Part shown: piece by piece, positions 9,425-19,511 of the stretch | Numbering within the stretch: the first letter of the stretch is position 1 | Layout of the letters: the number at the start of each line of letters is the position of its first letter | DNA from: Kineothrix sp. IPX-CK | GTDB taxonomy: Bacteria > Bacillota > Clostridia > Lachnospirales > Lachnospiraceae | Length of the DNA: 64,000 nt | Assembly (NCBI RefSeq): GCF_039134705.1 | Contig: NZ_CP146256.1 | Location: 2,170,001-2,234,000 of the forward strand | Reading direction: 5' to 3' | Made by a program: the position numbers and the translations under genes | Notes under the pieces: model-generated | Databases searched by the model: none | What the model was told of the DNA's origin: nothing | The model's input: the letters and a program-made list of their open reading frames with translations, nothing else

Positions 9425-9455
9425 AATTTCTGATAGAAATTTTCTATCAGAAATT
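9425..9455. repeat. 31-nt palindrome before the rimP ribosome binding site
   Basis: Two perfectly complementary 15-nt arms, 9425-9439 and 9441-9455, around one central base. It ends a few bases before the GAAAGGAA ribosome binding region of rimP. It has no T-run, so a regulatory RNA stem or protein site is more likely than a terminator. Confidence 0.75.
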
Positions 9456-9476
9456 GAGAAAGGAACGGGTGAATAG

Positions 9477-9938
9477 ATGTCCAGAAAAGAAACATATGAA
9501 AACAGGACAGAGGAGCTGCTTCGGCCGATAGTGCAGGAAGCTGGCGTAGAGATTTACGATGTGGAATATGTAAAAGAGGGGAGCGATTTTTATCTTCGTG
9601 CTTATATCGATAAGCCGGAGGGAGTGAATATTAATGACTGCGAGGCGGTGAGCCGTGCGCTGTCGGATGCGTTAGATGAGAAAGACTTTATAAGCGATGC
9701 CTACATTTTGGAAGTGAGCAGTCCGGGGCTTGGAAGAACATTGAAAAAAGATAAGCATTTGGAGAAAAGTATCGGAGAAGAAGTAGAAATTAAAACATAT
9801 AAGCAGATAGACAAGTGTAAGGAGTTCAAAGGCGTATTGAAAGCATACGATGAGAAATCCGTAACGATAGAGGCTGAGAAGGAACTGGTTTTTGAAAGAA
9901 CAGATATCGCATTAATCAGATTAGCACTTGATTTTTAG
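9477..9938 (+). CDS. rimP: Ribosome maturation factor RimP
   Basis: 153 residues, usual length. RimP assists assembly of the 30S subunit. Recognised from the N-terminal LLRPIVQEAGVEIYDVEY and the central region EVSSPGLGRTLKKDKH, a conserved signature, followed by the SH3-like C-terminal domain ending RTDIALIRLALDF. First gene of the operon that continues with nusA, rnpM, the L7Ae-like gene, infB, rbfA, nrnA, truB and ribF. Preceded by a promoter, attenuator-like hairpin and palindrome. Confidence 0.95.
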   Translation: MSRKETYENRTEELLRPIVQEAGVEIYDVEYVKEGSDFYLRAYIDKPEGVNINDCEAVSRALSDALDEKDFISDAYILEVSSPGLGRTLKKDKHLEKSIGEEVEIKTYKQIDKCKEFKGVLKAYDEKSVTIEAEKELVFERTDIALIRLALDF

Positions 9939-9982
9939 AGAGGATAATCTCGGTACGAGATAGCAGAAAGGAAAAGAGAAAA

Positions 9983-11143
9983 ATGAACAAAGAATTGATG
10001 GAAGCATTAGATATTCTGGAGAAGGAAAAGGAAATCAGCAAAGAAACATTGTTTGATGCCATTGAGAATTCATTGATTACAGCCTGCAAAAATCATTTTG
10101 GAAAATCGGATAATATCAAAGTTGAAATTAACAGAGAGACCTGCGATTTTCTATGCTATGCGGAGAAAGAAGTAGTGGAGGAAGTAGAGGACGACTGCTG
10201 TCAGATTACGCTTGCGGATGCAAAAGAGCTTTCGCAAAAGGCGCAGCTTGGAGACCTTCTTCACGTAGAAATCAAATCCAAGGAATTCGGACGCATTGCA
10301 ACACAGAATGCGAAGAATGTTATCCTGCAGAAAATAAGAGAAGAAGAAAGAAGCGTTATCTATAATCAGTATTATGAAAAAGAAAAAGATGTGGTAACCG
10401 GAATCGTACAACGTTATGTAGGAAAGAACATTAGCATAAACTTAGGGAAAGCGGACGGAATATTGAATGAGACCGAGCAGGTAAAGGGTGAAGTTTTCAA
10501 ACCTACGGAACGGGTTAAGGTTTATATTTTGGAAGTGAAGAACACGCCTAAGGGACCGAGGATTCTCGTTAGCCGTACCCATCCCGAACTGGTAAAGAGG
10601 CTGTTTGAGTCCGAGGTTACGGAGATCAAGGACGGCACGGTTGAAATCAAAAGCATTGCCAGGGAATCGGGGAGCAGAACTAAAATGGCTGTTTGGTCCA
10701 ATAATCCCAATGTGGATGCTGTAGGTGCATGTGTCGGTTTAAATGGCGCGCGAGTGAATTCCATTGTGGAGGAGCTGCGCGGAGAAAAAATCGACATTAT
10801 TAACTGGGACGAAAACCCCGGCAATCTCATTCAGAATGCTTTGTCTCCGGCAAAAATCGTTGCGGTATTCGCAGATCCTGATGAAAAGACGGCAAAGGTC
10901 GTAGTACCGGATTATCAGCTTTCTCTGGCGATCGGTAAGGAAGGACAGAATGCAAGGCTCGCAGCGAGACTGACCGGATATAAGATAGACATCAAGAGTG
11001 AGACGCAGGCGAAGGATTCGCCGGGCTTCCGTTATGAGGATTACGCGGATGAATATGACGAGTATGACGAGGAATATGATGAAGAGTATGACGGCGAGTA
11101 TGTAGAAGAGGATAGTTTGGAAGAAATTCCGGCAGAAGAATAG
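9983..11143 (+). CDS. nusA: Transcription termination/antitermination factor NusA
   Basis: 386 residues. NusA binds RNA polymerase and modulates pausing, termination and antitermination. Domains in order: NusA N-terminal domain (to about 125), S1 (about 130-200, [19 protein letters not shown]), and two KH domains (about 200-345) with [15 protein letters not shown] and [24 protein letters not shown]. As in other Firmicutes the C-terminal acidic repeats of enterobacterial NusA are absent; instead a very acidic tail of about 35 residues rich in EYDE units ends the protein. 44 nt after rimP with a GAAAGGA ribosome binding site. Confidence 0.96.
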   Translation: MNKELMEALDILEKEKEISKETLFDAIENSLITACKNHFGKSDNIKVEINRETCDFLCYAEKEVVEEVEDDCCQITLADAKELSQKAQLGDLLHVEIKSKEFGRIATQNAKNVILQKIREEERSVIYNQYYEKEKDVVTGIVQRYVGKNISINLGKADGILNETEQVKGEVFKPTERVKVYILEVKNTPKGPRILVSRTHPELVKRLFESEVTEIKDGTVEIKSIARESGSRTKMAVWSNNPNVDAVGACVGLNGARVNSIVEELRGEKIDIINWDENPGNLIQNALSPAKIVAVFADPDEKTAKVVVPDYQLSLAIGKEGQNARLAARLTGYKIDIKSETQAKDSPGFRYEDYADEYDEYDEEYDEEYDGEYVEEDSLEEIPAEE

Positions 11144-11190
11144 AGGGCTTTTGTATCAAATTGATACGATAAGCTTAGAAAGGGCATGAT

Positions 11191-11454
11191 ATGGCAAAGA
11201 AAATCCCTTTGAGACAATGCGTGGGCTGTGGTGAGATGAAGAGCAAGAAGGAAATGATGCGGGTTTTAAAAACAGCGGAAAACGACATTATTCTCGACGT
11301 AACAGGCAAAAAGAATGGAAGGGGTGCTTATGTTTGTATTTCTGAGGAGTGCCTGAAAAAGGCAAGGAAGAATAAAGGGCTTGAGCGGTCTTTTAAAATG
11401 AGTATTCCAGACGAGGTTTATGAAAAGCTGGAGAAGGAGTTTAGAGGAGAATGA
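11191..11454 (+). CDS. rnpM: YlxR/RnpM family RNA-binding protein
   Basis: 87 residues. Recognised by RQCVGCGEMKSKKEMMRV near the start and GRGAYVC ... CLKKARKNKGLERSF, the conserved YlxR fold. Members bind RNA and in Bacillus modulate RNase P; that role here is by family only. It overlaps the next gene by 4 nt (ATGA), so translation is coupled. Standard position between nusA and infB. Confidence 0.92.
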   Translation: MAKKIPLRQCVGCGEMKSKKEMMRVLKTAENDIILDVTGKKNGRGAYVCISEECLKKARKNKGLERSFKMSIPDEVYEKLEKEFRGE

Positions 11455-11759
11455 ATAAGATATATTCATTACTCGGCCTCGCTGCCAGATCCAGAAATGT
11501 AGTGAGCGGAGAGATAGCAACAGAAAAAGCAGTGAAGACGGGAAGCGCGGTATTGGTAATAGTCAGTAAGGACGCTTCCGATAATACCATAAAAATGTTT
11601 CGCAATATGTGTGACTTTTATAATGTGCCGTTTTTTCAATATGGAACGAAAGAGGAACTGGGGCACGCCATGGGTAAAGAAATGCGCTCTTCATTAGCAG
11701 TAACAGATAATGGATTTGCACAGTCCATAAAGAAGCATTTGGAAGCATCAGAAGAATAA
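11451..11759 (+). CDS. L7Ae/L30e-family ribosomal-type protein (YlxQ)
   Basis: 102 residues. Contains the L7Ae/L30e/S12e/Gadd45 fold signature: [31 protein letters not shown] and a [19 protein letters not shown] ending. Family members bind kink-turn RNA. Begins inside the end of rnpM and lies 16 nt before infB, as in other Firmicutes. The specific RNA target cannot be read from sequence. Confidence 0.9.
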   Translation: MNKIYSLLGLAARSRNVVSGEIATEKAVKTGSAVLVIVSKDASDNTIKMFRNMCDFYNVPFFQYGTKEELGHAMGKEMRSSLAVTDNGFAQSIKKHLEASEE

Positions 11760-11775
11760 AACGGAGGTAGTGAGC

Positions 11776-14700
11776 ATGGCGAAAATGAAAGTACATGAGC
11801 TTGCGAAAGAATTAGATAAACAGAGTAAAGATATTATCTCTTTTCTACAAGAAAAGGGAATAGAGGCAAAGGCGCCGCAAAGCTCCATCGAGGACGATTC
11901 GGTAGCTCTTATAAGAAAACAATTTGGGAAAGAGAGGGCTGAGACGACGAAGCAGGAAGTTGTAAAAGCAGAGCAGGAGACAGCAGATATACCTAAGAAA
12001 AAGAAGAAGATTATTTTTGTGAGCAATCCTCACAACAGCAAGATGCCGGGACAAAAGCCCCAGCAGCAGGGCGGAGAGAGAAAAGCAACCTCGGCTCCTG
12101 GTAATAGCAATTCGACGAATTCGAATCAGAAAAAGGCTGCAGAGCCATATCGTCCGGTAAAACCGTTGACACCACCCTCGCCTACACCTCCCGTGACGAT
12201 GGTATCGCCTGCCGGTACACCTAAAAAAGAGACGAAATCGATGCAGGAAGCAGATTCTGTAATTGAGACACAGACAGCGGCAGCAAGACCGACGGAAAGG
12301 GATACTTCTGAAAGAAGAAGCTATTCTGATAACCGCAGCGGCAATACGGAGTCTCAAAGAAGAACCGATAATAATAGAAATGACGGCGGAAGCAGACCGT
12401 ATAATAACAACAGGCCCGACGGCGGAAACAGGCCGTATAATAACAACAGGCCTGACGGTGGGAGCAGACCGTATAATAACAACAGGCCCGACGGCGGAAA
12501 CAGGCCGTATAATAACAACAGGCCTGACGGCGGAAACAGGCCGTATAATAACAATAATAACAGGCCCGACGGCGGAAGCAGACCGTATAATAACAACAGG
12601 CCTGACGGCGGAAACAGGCCGTATAATAACAATAATAACAGGCCCGACGGCGGAAGCAGACCGTATAATAACAACAGACCTGATGGCGGAAACAGACCAT
12701 ATAATAACAACAGGCCCGACAATAACAGAAATGAAAATCGGAGTGACAATAGAAATGATAACCGAGGAACGAATCGCCCTCCTTATGGCGGCAATCAGGA
12801 GAATCAAGGCGATAGGCGTAATTATTCTTCTAATACAAGGGGCAATAGGCCTTTTAACAATAATGAAGGCGGTGGCAGAGGCAATGCAGGGGCGGACAAT
12901 AGGTTCAGAAAACCTGCGTCTTCCAAAGGCTTCGTACCGGAAAGTCCGGTAAAGGACACTGAAAAGCACAGAGATGAAGAAAAGCGCAGAATCAGTCAGG
13001 AAAAGGATAAGCGTTCCAAAAAAGATTTTATTTATGAAGAAGATACAAAAACGCTGAACAAAAATAAGGCCGGGAGGTTTATCAAACCGGAAAAGAGAGT
13101 GGAAGATGCGAAGGAAGAGCAGATTAAAGTAATTACAGTGCCTGAATCTATCACGATTAAAGATTTTGCGGATAAAATGAAGTTGCAGCCTTCTGCCATC
13201 ATTAAAAAGCTGTTTCTTCAGGGTCAGATTGTAACGGTGAATTCCGAGCTTTCCTTTGAAGAGGCGGAAAATATCGCGATTGAATACGATATTATCTGTG
13301 AAAAAGAAGTTAAGGTTGACGTCATCGAGGAACTGTTAAAGGAAGAGGACGAAAACGAAGAAGAACTGGCTACGAGACCTCCGGTTATATGCGTTATGGG
13401 TCACGTCGATCACGGGAAAACTTCACTGTTAGACGCTATTCGTAAAACCAACGTCATCGATAAGGAAGCCGGCGGCATTACGCAGCATATCGGTGCTTAT
13501 ACGGTAAATGTTAACGGTCAGAAGATTACGTTTCTCGATACACCAGGTCATGAGGCCTTTACAGCAATGCGTATGCGCGGAGCGAACTCCACGGATATCG
13601 CTATTCTCGTAGTTGCGGCGGATGACGGAGTAATGCCTCAGACGGTAGAAGCAATCAACCATGCTAAGGCGGCAGGCATCGAAATTATCGTGGCTGTCAA
13701 CAAGATAGATAAACCCAGTGCCAATATGGATCGGGTAAAACAGGAAATGACAGAATATGAGCTGATTCCTGTTGATTGGGGCGGAACGACAGAGTTCGTA
13801 CCTGTTTCTGCAAAGTCAGGAGAAGGCATCGATACACTGTTAGAGACCATTTTGCTTACGGCAGAAATTCTGGAGCTTAAGGCAAATCCTGAAAGACGCG
13901 CAAGAGGTCTCGTCATCGAGGCTGAATTGGATAAGGGAAGAGGTCCGGTTGCCACTGTACTGGTACAAAAGGGTACGCTTCATGTAGGAGACTTTATTTC
14001 GGCAGGCGCATGTCACGGTAAGGTAAGAGCTATGATCGATGATAAGGGAAGACGGGTAAAAGAAGCGCTTCCTTCTACGCCGGTAGAAATTCTGGGACTT
14101 TCCGATGTACCCAGTGCAGGCGAAGTGTTTATTGCACATGAAAATGACAAGACTGCAAAAACTTATGCAGAAACCTATCTCTCTCAGAATAAAGAAAAGA
14201 TGCTTGAAGATACTAAAGCCAAGATGTCTCTTGACGATCTCTTTACAAAGATTCAGGCAGGCAATTTGAAGGAACTTAATCTGATTGTAAAGGCCGACGT
14301 ACAGGGAAGCGTTGAGGCGGTAAAGCAAAGCCTTCTCAAGCTTTCCAACGACGAGGTGGTAGTAAAATGTATTCATGGAGGAGTAGGTGCTATCAACGAG
14401 TCGGACGTATCGCTGGCATCGGCTTCGCAGGCGATTATTATCGGCTTCAACGTCAGACCGGATGCGATGGCCAAGACCATTTCCGAGAGGGAAGGCGTAG
14501 ATATCAGGCTTTATAAAGTCATCTATCAGGCGATAGAGGATATAGAGGCAGCGATGAAGGGTATGTTAGATCCCGTATTCGAAGAGAAGGTAATCGGTCA
14601 TGCGGAGGTGCGTCAGATATTCAAGGCATCTGCGATCGGCAACATTGCCGGATCTTATGTACTGGACGGTATGTTCAGAAAAGACTGCAAGGTTCGCGTT

Positions 14701-14874
14701 ACGAGAGAGGGCGAGCAGATCTTCGAAGGCGAGCTGGCTTCTCTTAAGAGATTCAAGGACGACGTCAAAGAAGTAAAAGCCGGATTCGAGTGCGGCCTTG
14801 TATTTGAAGGCTTTGATCAGATGCAGGAGCTGGATGTCGTAGAGGCTTATATTATGGTAGAGGTACCTCGCTAA
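11776..14874 (+). CDS. infB: Translation initiation factor IF-2
   Basis: 1032 residues from the ATG at 11776, chosen over an in-frame GTG at 11770 because GGAGG at 11763-11767 is correctly spaced only for the ATG. IF-2 places initiator tRNA on the 30S subunit and hydrolyses GTP on subunit joining. Domains: an IF2-N helical domain ([19 protein letters not shown]), a very long disordered region (about 60-440) containing nine tandem repeats of a 12-14 residue unit, a second IF2-N-like domain ([20 protein letters not shown]), the G domain with [18 protein letters not shown] and SAKSGEG, then domains II-IV. The long linker makes it larger than Bacillus IF-2 (about 716 residues). Confidence 0.96.
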   Translation: MAKMKVHELAKELDKQSKDIISFLQEKGIEAKAPQSSIEDDSVALIRKQFGKERAETTKQEVVKAEQETADIPKKKKKIIFVSNPHNSKMPGQKPQQQGGERKATSAPGNSNSTNSNQKKAAEPYRPVKPLTPPSPTPPVTMVSPAGTPKKETKSMQEADSVIETQTAAARPTERDTSERRSYSDNRSGNTESQRRTDNNRNDGGSRPYNNNRPDGGNRPYNNNRPDGGSRPYNNNRPDGGNRPYNNNRPDGGNRPYNNNNNRPDGGSRPYNNNRPDGGNRPYNNNNNRPDGGSRPYNNNRPDGGNRPYNNNRPDNNRNENRSDNRNDNRGTNRPPYGGNQENQGDRRNYSSNTRGNRPFNNNEGGGRGNAGADNRFRKPASSKGFVPESPVKDTEKHRDEEKRRISQEKDKRSKKDFIYEEDTKTLNKNKAGRFIKPEKRVEDAKEEQIKVITVPESITIKDFADKMKLQPSAIIKKLFLQGQIVTVNSELSFEEAENIAIEYDIICEKEVKVDVIEELLKEEDENEEELATRPPVICVMGHVDHGKTSLLDAIRKTNVIDKEAGGITQHIGAYTVNVNGQKITFLDTPGHEAFTAMRMRGANSTDIAILVVAADDGVMPQTVEAINHAKAAGIEIIVAVNKIDKPSANMDRVKQEMTEYELIPVDWGGTTEFVPVSAKSGEGIDTLLETILLTAEILELKANPERRARGLVIEAELDKGRGPVATVLVQKGTLHVGDFISAGACHGKVRAMIDDKGRRVKEALPSTPVEILGLSDVPSAGEVFIAHENDKTAKTYAETYLSQNKEKMLEDTKAKMSLDDLFTKIQAGNLKELNLIVKADVQGSVEAVKQSLLKLSNDEVVVKCIHGGVGAINESDVSLASASQAIIIGFNVRPDAMAKTISEREGVDIRLYKVIYQAIEDIEAAMKGMLDPVFEEKVIGHAEVRQIFKASAIGNIAGSYVLDGMFRKDCKVRVTREGEQIFEGELASLKRFKDDVKEVKAGFECGLVFEGFDQMQELDVVEAYIMVEVPR
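12382..12717 (+). repeat. In-frame tandem repeat in infB (nine units of 36 or 42 bp)
   Basis: Nine consecutive units coding DGG(N/S)RPYNNNRP; two units carry two additional Asn codons, giving 42 bp instead of 36. 7 x 12 + 2 x 14 = 112 codons, matching the 336 bp. DNA units are nearly identical, with changes mostly at silent positions or AAC/AGC, so expansion is recent. The encoded segment is Asn/Arg/Pro/Gly-rich and without hydrophobic residues other than Tyr. Confidence 0.95.
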
Positions 14875-14881
14875 GGAGTCT

Positions 14882-15292
14882 ATGGCTTCTGGTACGGCCT
14901 TGAAAGAAATGGATGATGATATGAGAAAAAATAGTTTAAAGAATACACGCATCAACGGGGAAGTACAGAGAGCTTTGGCTGAGATCATACGTGGAGGAAT
15001 CAAGGATCCGCGTATCAGCCCTCTCACCTCGGTGGTATCGGTAGAGGTGTCTCCGGACTTAAAGACATGCAAGGCATGGATCAGCGTGCTGGGAGAAGAA
15101 GATGCCCTAAAGAGCACGCTGGCAGGCTTAAGAAGCGCGAGCGGCTATATTAAGAACCAGCTGGCAAAAGAAATCAATCTAAGAAATACGCCGGAAATCA
15201 CTTTTATTATGGACCAGTCCATCGCTTATGGGGTGAACATGTCCAAACTGATCGACGAAGTGAATAAGGAAGGCGGTAAAGAAGAGGAGTAG
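14882..15292 (+). CDS. rbfA: 30S ribosome-binding factor RbfA
   Basis: Up to 136 residues. RbfA binds immature 30S subunits and assists 16S rRNA 5' end maturation, especially in the cold. Motifs: NTRINGEVQRALAEIIRGGIKDPRI and VSVEVSPDLKTCKAWISVLG, with the C-terminal RNTPEITFIMDQS. The start is uncertain: the ATG at 14882 has GGAG only 3 nt away, while the ATG at 14921 (reading MRKNSLKNTRIN) matches where homologues begin. Seven nt after infB. Confidence 0.92.
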   Translation: MASGTALKEMDDDMRKNSLKNTRINGEVQRALAEIIRGGIKDPRISPLTSVVSVEVSPDLKTCKAWISVLGEEDALKSTLAGLRSASGYIKNQLAKEINLRNTPEITFIMDQSIAYGVNMSKLIDEVNKEGGKEEE

Positions 15293-15341
15293 GGGTAAAT
15301 GTTTGACTTCCGCCTTTTTAGGCGGAGAAAGGGGGCGGACG

Positions 15342-16301
15342 ATGAAAATTTCAGAAGAATTAAAAGGGGCGCAGACCATTGGCATCAGCGGACATATCAG
15401 ACCTGACGGAGATTGCGTCGGCTCCTGTATGGCTTTATATTTGTATTTAAAAAAGGAATTTCCCGAGGCGCAGGTGGAAGTGTTCCTGGAGCAGCCTCCT
15501 GAGGTTTTTAACTGTATCAAGGACATAAAAGAAATACGGACCGATTTTAAAACGGAGCTTCAACGCTTCGATGCTTTTATTGCCCTCGACACGGTGAAAG
15601 AGCGTATGGGAGAAGCGGAGAAGTTTTTTGACAATGCGGGTAAGAAGATAAATATCGACCACCACATCAGCAATAAAGGCTGCGGTGGCACGAACTATAT
15701 CGATGCGCAGGCCAGCTCCACCAGCGAGCTGATTTACAAGGTATTAGACGAAGAAAAGCTGGATGAAGAAATCGCTAAGGCAATTTATATCGGCATCATA
15801 CACGATACGGGAGTATTCAATTATTCCAATACCACCCCGGATGCGCTTGCAATAGCATCTAAGCTGATTTCTTTCGGTTTTGATTTTTCCGAAATCATAG
15901 AAAAGACCTTTTATGAAAAGTCATATGTGCAGAACCTTCTGCTGGGGCGTGCGCTTTTGGAAAGTATCACATTTATGGACGGAAAATGTATTGTTAGTGC
16001 GATACATCAGAGAACTCTGGCTTTTTATCATGCGGATTCTAAGGATTTGGAGGGCATCGTAAGTCAGCTTAATCATACAGAGGGCGTGGAGTGCACCATT
16101 TTCATGTATCAGACGGGAACGATGGAATACAAGGTAAGCCTGCGCTCCAAGGGAATGGTAGACGTGGCGCAGATTGCCGTATTTTTCGGCGGCGGAGGGC
16201 ATGTACGTGCGGCAGGCTGTACAATGAACGGCACCTTCCACGACGTAGTGAATAATCTATCTCTGCATATTGAAAAAGAACTTCAGAAGAATATGAGATA
16301 A
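15342..16301 (+). CDS. nrnA: DHH/DHHA1 phosphoesterase, NrnA-type oligoribonuclease/pAp phosphatase
   Basis: 319 residues from ATG 15342, preceded by GAAAGGGGG; an upstream in-frame TTG at 15303 is unlikely. NrnA degrades nanoRNAs and dephosphorylates 3'-phosphoadenosine 5'-phosphate. Metal ligands are visible in SGHIRPDGDCVGS, IALDTVKERMGE, IDHHISNKG (DHH motif) and HDTGVFNYS; the DHHA1 domain has the FGGGGHVRAAGC glycine motif. Located between rbfA and truB, its common Firmicutes position. Confidence 0.93.
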   Translation: MKISEELKGAQTIGISGHIRPDGDCVGSCMALYLYLKKEFPEAQVEVFLEQPPEVFNCIKDIKEIRTDFKTELQRFDAFIALDTVKERMGEAEKFFDNAGKKINIDHHISNKGCGGTNYIDAQASSTSELIYKVLDEEKLDEEIAKAIYIGIIHDTGVFNYSNTTPDALAIASKLISFGFDFSEIIEKTFYEKSYVQNLLLGRALLESITFMDGKCIVSAIHQRTLAFYHADSKDLEGIVSQLNHTEGVECTIFMYQTGTMEYKVSLRSKGMVDVAQIAVFFGGGGHVRAAGCTMNGTFHDVVNNLSLHIEKELQKNMR

Positions 16302-16329
16302 AACATGCAAAAGATTATGGAGAGGTAAG

Positions 16330-17232
16330 ATGTATAACGGAATTATCAATGTATATAAAGAAGCAGGCTTTACCTCTCATGACGTGGTGGCGAAGCTTCG
16401 TGGAATATTGAAGCAGAAGAAGATAGGGCATACGGGGACGCTGGATCCGGATGCGGTAGGAGTGCTCCCGGTCTGTCTTGGAAGTGCTACTAAGCTGTGC
16501 GATATGCTTACGGATAAGAGCAAGGAATACCGGACGGAGTTTCTGCTTGGAAAGATAACGGATACGCAGGATATTTCGGGTAAGGTTCTTTCAGAAAGAG
16601 AGGTAGACGTTACTGCATTACAGGTGCAGGAGGCTGTCTTGTCCTTCGTTGGAGCCTATGATCAGGTCCCGCCCATGTATTCTGCAATTAAAGTAGACGG
16701 AAAAAAGCTGTACCAGCTTGCGCGCGAAGGCAGGGAAATAGAGCGGAAGGCAAGGTCGGTACACATTGATTATATAACGATAAATAGTATAGAACTTCCT
16801 AAAGTTGCAATGACGGTAGGCTGTTCAAAGGGTACCTATATCCGGACACTATGCCATGATATCGGTCAAAAGTCAGGCTGCGGAGCCGTGATGACACATT
16901 TGGAGAGGACCCGTGCAGGCGGATTCGTTTTAGCGGATTCCATGACACTCGGCGATATAGAGAAAGCTGCAGTGCAGGGCACTGTAGGTAAATACATACT
17001 TCCGGTGGATGCGGTATTTAAGGATTATAAAGCGGTAATGGTAGAGGAAAAGTTTAAGAAACTTATCGACAACGGGAATTCCTTTTATGCCGGTATGCTG
17101 ACGGAGACGGGCGCATACGGGGATGAAGAACCGGTGCGGGTGTACGGCTGTGAAGGAAAGTTTTACGGCATATATGAATATTGTTCGCGGGACGAGCGGT
17201 TTACTCCTGTGAAAATGTTTTTGGAGAAATAA
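16330..17232 (+). CDS. truB: tRNA pseudouridine-55 synthase TruB
   Basis: 300 residues. Makes pseudouridine 55 in the T loop of tRNAs. N-terminal GIINVYKEAGFTSHDVV and the catalytic motif GHTGTLDPDAVGVLPVCLG (catalytic Asp in TLDP) are complete; further motifs VPPMYSAIKVDGKKLYQLAREG and CSKGTYIRTLCHDIG are present. A short C-terminal domain follows. One nt before ribF, so the two are translationally linked. Confidence 0.96.
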   Translation: MYNGIINVYKEAGFTSHDVVAKLRGILKQKKIGHTGTLDPDAVGVLPVCLGSATKLCDMLTDKSKEYRTEFLLGKITDTQDISGKVLSEREVDVTALQVQEAVLSFVGAYDQVPPMYSAIKVDGKKLYQLAREGREIERKARSVHIDYITINSIELPKVAMTVGCSKGTYIRTLCHDIGQKSGCGAVMTHLERTRAGGFVLADSMTLGDIEKAAVQGTVGKYILPVDAVFKDYKAVMVEEKFKKLIDNGNSFYAGMLTETGAYGDEEPVRVYGCEGKFYGIYEYCSRDERFTPVKMFLEK

Positions 17233-17233
17233 A

Positions 17234-18154
17234 ATGCAAATTATTCAAGGAACGACAGAATTCGAGTTAAGCGAAAAGAGTGCGGTTTCCATAGGTAAAT
17301 TCGACGGTATCCATTTGGGGCATCAGAAATTGCTTGGCAATATATTGGAGCAAAAAGAACAAGGTCAGAAAGCGGTTGTATTCACTTTCGATCCGCCGCC
17401 CTCCGTACTTTTTGGAAGAGCGGACGATAGGGAACTGATGACGAAAAAGGAGAAAAGAACGGCCTTTGATCGGATGGGAATTGATGTACTCATAGAATTC
17501 CCGCTGACAGCGCAGACTGCAGCCACTTTGCCCGAGGATTTCATCGAGGATATTCTGGTAAAGAGGCTTCGTGCCGAATACATAGCAGCGGGAGCCGACG
17601 TGTCCTTCGGCGATAAAGGGGCAGGAAATTACATGCTCTTGCGTTCTATGGCAAAGCATTTTGGATATCAGGTGGAGATTATTGATAAGATTTATTTTAA
17701 TGGACGGGAAATCAGTTCCACCTACGTGCGTGAAGAATTGGAAAAAGGCAATATGGAAACTGTGGCAAAACTGCTGGGAGCCCCTTATGGCATAAGTGAG
17801 ACGGTAGTCCATGGAAACCGTTTTGGCAGAACAATCGGAATGCCTACGGCTAATCTTCTGCCTTCTGAGACTAAGCTATTGCCTCCAAGAGGGGTCTATT
17901 ATTCCGAGGTATTCATAAAAGAAATGCGATATGCCGGGATAACGAATATCGGTTACAAGCCCACAGTAAGCGATATAAAGCAAATGGGTGTGGAAACCTT
18001 TATTTATGAATTCGATGAGGATATTTACGGAGAAGAGATGACGGTAAGACTGCTTTCCTATAAGAGGCCGGAGGAAAAATTTGACGGTAAAGCTGCTTTA
18101 AAGGAGCAGATGATAAAAGATATCGAAGAAGGAAAGGCATTTCATTTCGGATAG
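17234..18154 (+). CDS. ribF: Bifunctional riboflavin kinase / FAD synthetase
   Basis: 306 residues. Phosphorylates riboflavin to FMN and adenylates FMN to FAD. The N-terminal nucleotidyltransferase domain has SIGKFDGIHLGHQKLL and FTFDPPPS, and SSTYVREELEKGN; the C-terminal kinase domain has HGNRFGRTIGMPTANL. Last gene of the operon; a terminator follows at 18212. Confidence 0.95.
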   Translation: MQIIQGTTEFELSEKSAVSIGKFDGIHLGHQKLLGNILEQKEQGQKAVVFTFDPPPSVLFGRADDRELMTKKEKRTAFDRMGIDVLIEFPLTAQTAATLPEDFIEDILVKRLRAEYIAAGADVSFGDKGAGNYMLLRSMAKHFGYQVEIIDKIYFNGREISSTYVREELEKGNMETVAKLLGAPYGISETVVHGNRFGRTIGMPTANLLPSETKLLPPRGVYYSEVFIKEMRYAGITNIGYKPTVSDIKQMGVETFIYEFDEDIYGEEMTVRLLSYKRPEEKFDGKAALKEQMIKDIEEGKAFHFG

Positions 18155-18211
18155 TGAATCTCGTGTCAGCGGGGAGAGCAAGGCGTAAGGACGCAATGCA
18201 GAATAATGTAG

Positions 18212-18250
18212 AAAAAGCGCGAAAACTTCCAAAGTTTCCCGCTTTTTTTT
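18212..18250 (+). terminator. Intrinsic terminator after ribF
   Basis: Stem of AAAAAGCG-GAAAACTT with AAAGTTTC-CGC around a short loop, followed by eight T residues. Ends the rimP-ribF operon. Confidence 0.85.
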
Positions 18251-18252
18251 AT

Positions 18253-18281
18253 TTGACAGCAGTATGCTCTGTTGCTATAAT
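18253..18281 (+). promoter_or_regulatory. Consensus sigma-A promoter
   Basis: TTGACA at 18253-18258 and TATAAT at 18276-18281, 17-nt spacer; both hexamers match consensus. Drives the NlpC/P60 gene at 18330, whose start codon has GGAGG in GCGGAGGTTTTC upstream. Confidence 0.85.
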
Positions 18282-18329
18282 AACCCTGTAATATATTTAA
18301 TAATTCTGTAATATATCGCGGAGGTTTTC

Positions 18330-19502
18330 ATGAAATATAAAATGACGGGCATTGCCAGTATGTGCATAACGGGAATGATCTTACTGCAGAATACTCCGGT
18401 ACATGCAATAGAAGGCAGTGAAGCGCTGGAGAAGCTGTTTTTGTCGAAAGAGGTTTCCACTGTTGCAAACAATGAACTGGGAACGAATTATTCCATAGCC
18501 GAAGGCATTACTACGGCCAGTGTGTTCAAGCCGAAAGCGATTGCGGTCACGGAGCCTATAAAGGAATCCATAGCACAGCCGGTAGGAGCAGCGGCCTTGC
18601 TGGAAACGGAAAAGACGCAGGAAGAATATATCGCTGCGGCAGATGAGGCTCAGGGCGCGCTCTGGGGATATACGAATCTCGGTATTTCCAATGTGGACAA
18701 TAATTTAAATATAAGACAAACGCCTGCAGATGACGGAAAACTGGTAGGGAAGCTTCCGAAGAATGCGGCATGTGAAATAATAAAGAACGAAGGTGAGTGG
18801 ACGCTTATCAAGTCCGGAAAGGTAGAGGGCTATGTGAAGAGCGAATTCCTATTGAATGGCTGGAATGCAAAAAAGCGTGCCAACGAAGCTATGGCCGTAG
18901 TTGCAGTAGTCAATAGCGACAGCTTAAAGGTCAGGGAAAAGCCGAATACGGACTGTGAAGTGATTACCATGGTTCCTAAAGGAGAGGAACTTGACGTAGT
19001 AGCAGTAGAAGGCGACTGGGTTAAGATTTTAATCGACGATGAGGAGAATTATGTTGCGGCAGAATATGTCAGCGTAGAGGAGAAGCTTGCAAATGCTATT
19101 ACGATGACTGAGTTGTTATATGGGCAGGGTGTGTCCAATGTTCGTGTGGATTTGTGCCAATATGCAAAGCAGTTTGTAGGGAATCCTTATGTGTGGGGCG
19201 GAACCAGCCTGACCAAGGGCGCGGATTGTTCCGGTTTTGTGCTCAGCGTATTTAAGAATTTTGGTATCTCTCTGCCTAGAAATTCAGGGTCACAGGCGGG
19301 GACAGGAACGAAAATATCCATTTCTGAAGCGCAGCCCGGTGATTTGATTTTCTATGCGAAGGGCGGCAGCATCAATCATGTAGCGTTGTATATCGGCGGG
19401 GGGCAGGTGGTGCATGCCAGCAGTCCTAAGACGGGAATCAAGATTTCCCAATATAATTATAGAACTCCTGCAAAAATAGTACGGGTTTTGCCAAAAGATT
19501 GA
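18330..19502 (+). CDS. Secreted SH3-domain NlpC/P60 peptidoglycan hydrolase
   Basis: 390 residues. N-terminal signal peptide (basic MKYKMTG, hydrophobic core, VHAIEG cleavage region). Two bacterial SH3 domains near residues 110-175 and 185-250 (LNIRQTPADDGKLVGKLPK and LKVREKPNTDCEVITMVPK) should bind cell wall. The C-terminal NlpC/P60 domain carries the catalytic Cys in GADCSGFV, the His in SINHVALYIG and a third polar residue in VVHASS. Family members cut D-Glu-gamma-diamino-acid bonds in peptidoglycan stem peptides. Single-gene unit with its own consensus promoter. Confidence 0.93.
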   Translation: MKYKMTGIASMCITGMILLQNTPVHAIEGSEALEKLFLSKEVSTVANNELGTNYSIAEGITTASVFKPKAIAVTEPIKESIAQPVGAAALLETEKTQEEYIAAADEAQGALWGYTNLGISNVDNNLNIRQTPADDGKLVGKLPKNAACEIIKNEGEWTLIKSGKVEGYVKSEFLLNGWNAKKRANEAMAVVAVVNSDSLKVREKPNTDCEVITMVPKGEELDVVAVEGDWVKILIDDEENYVAAEYVSVEEKLANAITMTELLYGQGVSNVRVDLCQYAKQFVGNPYVWGGTSLTKGADCSGFVLSVFKNFGISLPRNSGSQAGTGTKISISEAQPGDLIFYAKGGSINHVALYIGGGQVVHASSPKTGIKISQYNYRTPAKIVRVLPKD

Positions 19503-19511
19503 TTTGTAGTG

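Noticed and set aside
12382..12717. CRISPR-like regular repeat
   Set aside because: Units are contiguous with no variable spacers, and they code in frame within infB.
11845..12969. Long - strand frames opposite infB, with repeated Ile/Val-rich or Tyr/Cys-rich peptides
   Set aside because: They are mirror images of the in-frame infB tandem repeat; no ribosome binding site and the + strand frame is IF-2.
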